Source: Thereva unica
Lineage: Eukaryota; Arthropoda; Insecta; Diptera; Therevidae
Direction: 5' to 3'
NCBI GenBank assembly: GCA_949987705.1
Contig: OX465281.1
Span: 87,882,543-87,946,542, forward strand
Length of the DNA stretch: 64,000 nucleotides
The notes below the pieces were generated by a model. That model saw only the letters and a program-made list of their open reading frames with translations, made no database searches and was not told the DNA's origin. The translations under genes and the position numbers were made by a program. Below are positions 62,829 to 64,000 of this stretch, one piece after another; within the stretch, counting starts at the first letter, position 1, and each line of letters opens with the position of its first letter.

Positions 62829-64000
62829 ACCACTTTAAAACGTTTTGCCTTACTAAATCATTACAATCTTCTAAACAAAAATCCCAAAATTATTTTATAA
62901 AAGATTATCCTATAGACAAATCGCGTTGCAATCATATTGAGAAATCGAGCCTTCTAAGCGCAAATAAATCCTTTCCAATTTCTTCTTTTAATTCAAAAAG
63001 CGCCTTATCTTATTCAAACTCGATTCCTCCTCCAAATTCTGAAAATACGGGACATTCTAAAAACATTGAAAATTATTGCGACGAATCTATGATGGCACCT
63101 CAAATTATTTTGCCAGCCAAAAACATTTTCTCTGTACGCTTAAACAAGAAAAACAAACTCAACTCTATTAGACTAAAATCGTTGTCCACTATTACTGACC
63201 AAATAAATCTACTAGTAGATAGTGGAAGTGAAGTCAGCATTCTAAAAATTTCCAAACTCGATGACGAAGTGATTGTATTTACGGAGTATAAAGCGCAACT
63301 AAATGGAATCAGTGACCAACCAAGAGAGACTCTTGGAGTATGATACGTAAAATTAAACACTAGCTGCGGCGTTATTAATCATCTATTTCATATTGTTCAT
63401 GACGATTTTCCGATAGTTAATGACGGCATATTGGGTAACGACTTTTTTGAAGAATACGAAGCTAAGTTAGATTACGGTCCTAAACTATTCTCCCTGATAT
63501 TAAATCATGAAACCTTTTCTGTAGATCTAGAACCATCGGTTTCAACAATACCTATCCCCGCTAGAACTGAATTAATTGTTCCTGTTAAGGTGTATAATCT
63601 AAACGACTGTTTATGCTTATCCAAAACGCTACCCAATGGATTGATAATTGCTAATAGCATTTCTAAACCAAAAAATAACATTTGTTTTATTTCTGTAATC
63701 AATCCCAATGAACAAGAAACTGCGCTTGATACTAATGATGTTCATTTTCAAGATTTAAATGAGTTCCAGGTTTGCACTATTTTTTCGGAAGGAAAGCAAA
63801 GTTCTATAGACTATGATAGAATTAAAAGAGTTAAAAGTGAAATCAGGACCGACCACATGTCCGCGGAGGAGCGCGAAGCTATCGAGAACATTTGTACCGA
63901 GTACAATGATCTAATTTATTTAAAGGGTGACAAACTTTCGTGCACCCATGCAATCCAGCACCATATAACAACTCCTGGGACACATCCGATTCACGTAAGG
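62829..64000 (+). pseudogene. pol: Pol of errantivirus 2, partial, with one in-frame stop
   Basis: In the -1 frame relative to gag, the protease motif LLVDSGSEVSILKISK lies at about 63,210-63,255. The frame continues to a TGA at 63,341-63,343 and then goes on in the same frame with LFHIVHDDFPIVNDGILGND, KLDYGPKLFSLIL, DYDRIKRVKSEIRTDHMSAE and HAIQHHITTPGTHPIHVR, just before the RT fingers. One nonsense change is therefore the only visible defect. RT, RNase H and integrase should follow beyond the window end. Confidence 0.82.

Larger units (their letters stand above)
60868..64000 (+). mobile_element. Second errantivirus, 5' part (runs past the window end)
   Basis: The LTR starts TGTTGTAAAG like errantivirus 1 but otherwise differs, so this is a sister family. 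It has a PBS at 61,240, gag at 61,884-62,828 and pol from there in the -1 frame. Pol has one premature TGA. It interrupts the BEL/Pao gag. The 3' part, including env, lies outside. Confidence 0.9.

Overview
This window looks like repeat-rich, probably heterochromatic, insect nuclear DNA. The retroelements (RTE-like, CR1/jockey-like, BEL/Pao and gypsy-group errantivirus), the hAT, PIF/Harbinger, pogo and Helitron transposons, the AT-rich spacers and the absence of any bacterial-style gene packing fit an insect. The errantivirus with an env gene, and short ATGTAC/ATGTAT motifs in the spacers, make a higher dipteran most likely, but the species cannot be fixed from the sequence. I found no convincing host gene. 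Every coding region I can support belongs to a mobile element.

Layout. About 452-13,761 is one satellite array built from two alternating monomer classes (128 bp and 111 bp) and organised near its right end into 1.9-3.1 kb higher-order repeats. From 14.7 to 25.1 kb lies an RTE-like LINE on the minus strand. Its endonuclease is split by a CR1/jockey-like LINE (16.8-24.2 kb). That LINE is itself split by a second, 5'-truncated copy of its own family, which is split by a 2.9 kb hAT element that carries three smaller inverted-repeat elements. From 26.2 to 30.65 kb is a decayed PIF/Harbinger transposon (minus strand, one inferred intron). It holds a hAT-type MITE in its intron and a pogo-like element in its first exon; the pogo-like element encodes only a DNA-binding protein. 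From 32.24 to 39.41 kb is a large element with terminal inverted repeats of roughly 0.8 kb and a cysteine-rich protein that I cannot assign to a known superfamily. An ISL2EU/Harbinger-like element, with an almost intact DDE transposase and a SWIM-finger tail, sits inside its left arm. From 43 to 60.9 kb a BEL/Pao retrotransposon (minus strand) is split by a LINE 3' fragment and by a hAT element. The hAT in turn contains a complete errantivirus (46,651-55,328), Helitron pieces and a minisatellite-bearing non-autonomous Helitron. A second errantivirus begins at 60,868, inside the BEL gag, and runs off the window.

Working relationships. The only element that looks recent and nearly intact is the 8.7 kb errantivirus. 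Its two 503 bp LTRs appear identical, its target duplication is CATT, gag and pol are open with a -1 overlap, and env is broken by one frameshift. Most other elements are dead and record an insertion history. At three junctions (RTE endonuclease, Harbinger exon 1, LINE self-insertion), taking the insert out on paper rejoins the older reading frame or sequence. The region resembles a transposon trap of the kind that serves as a piRNA cluster or pericentromeric block, but that is inference.
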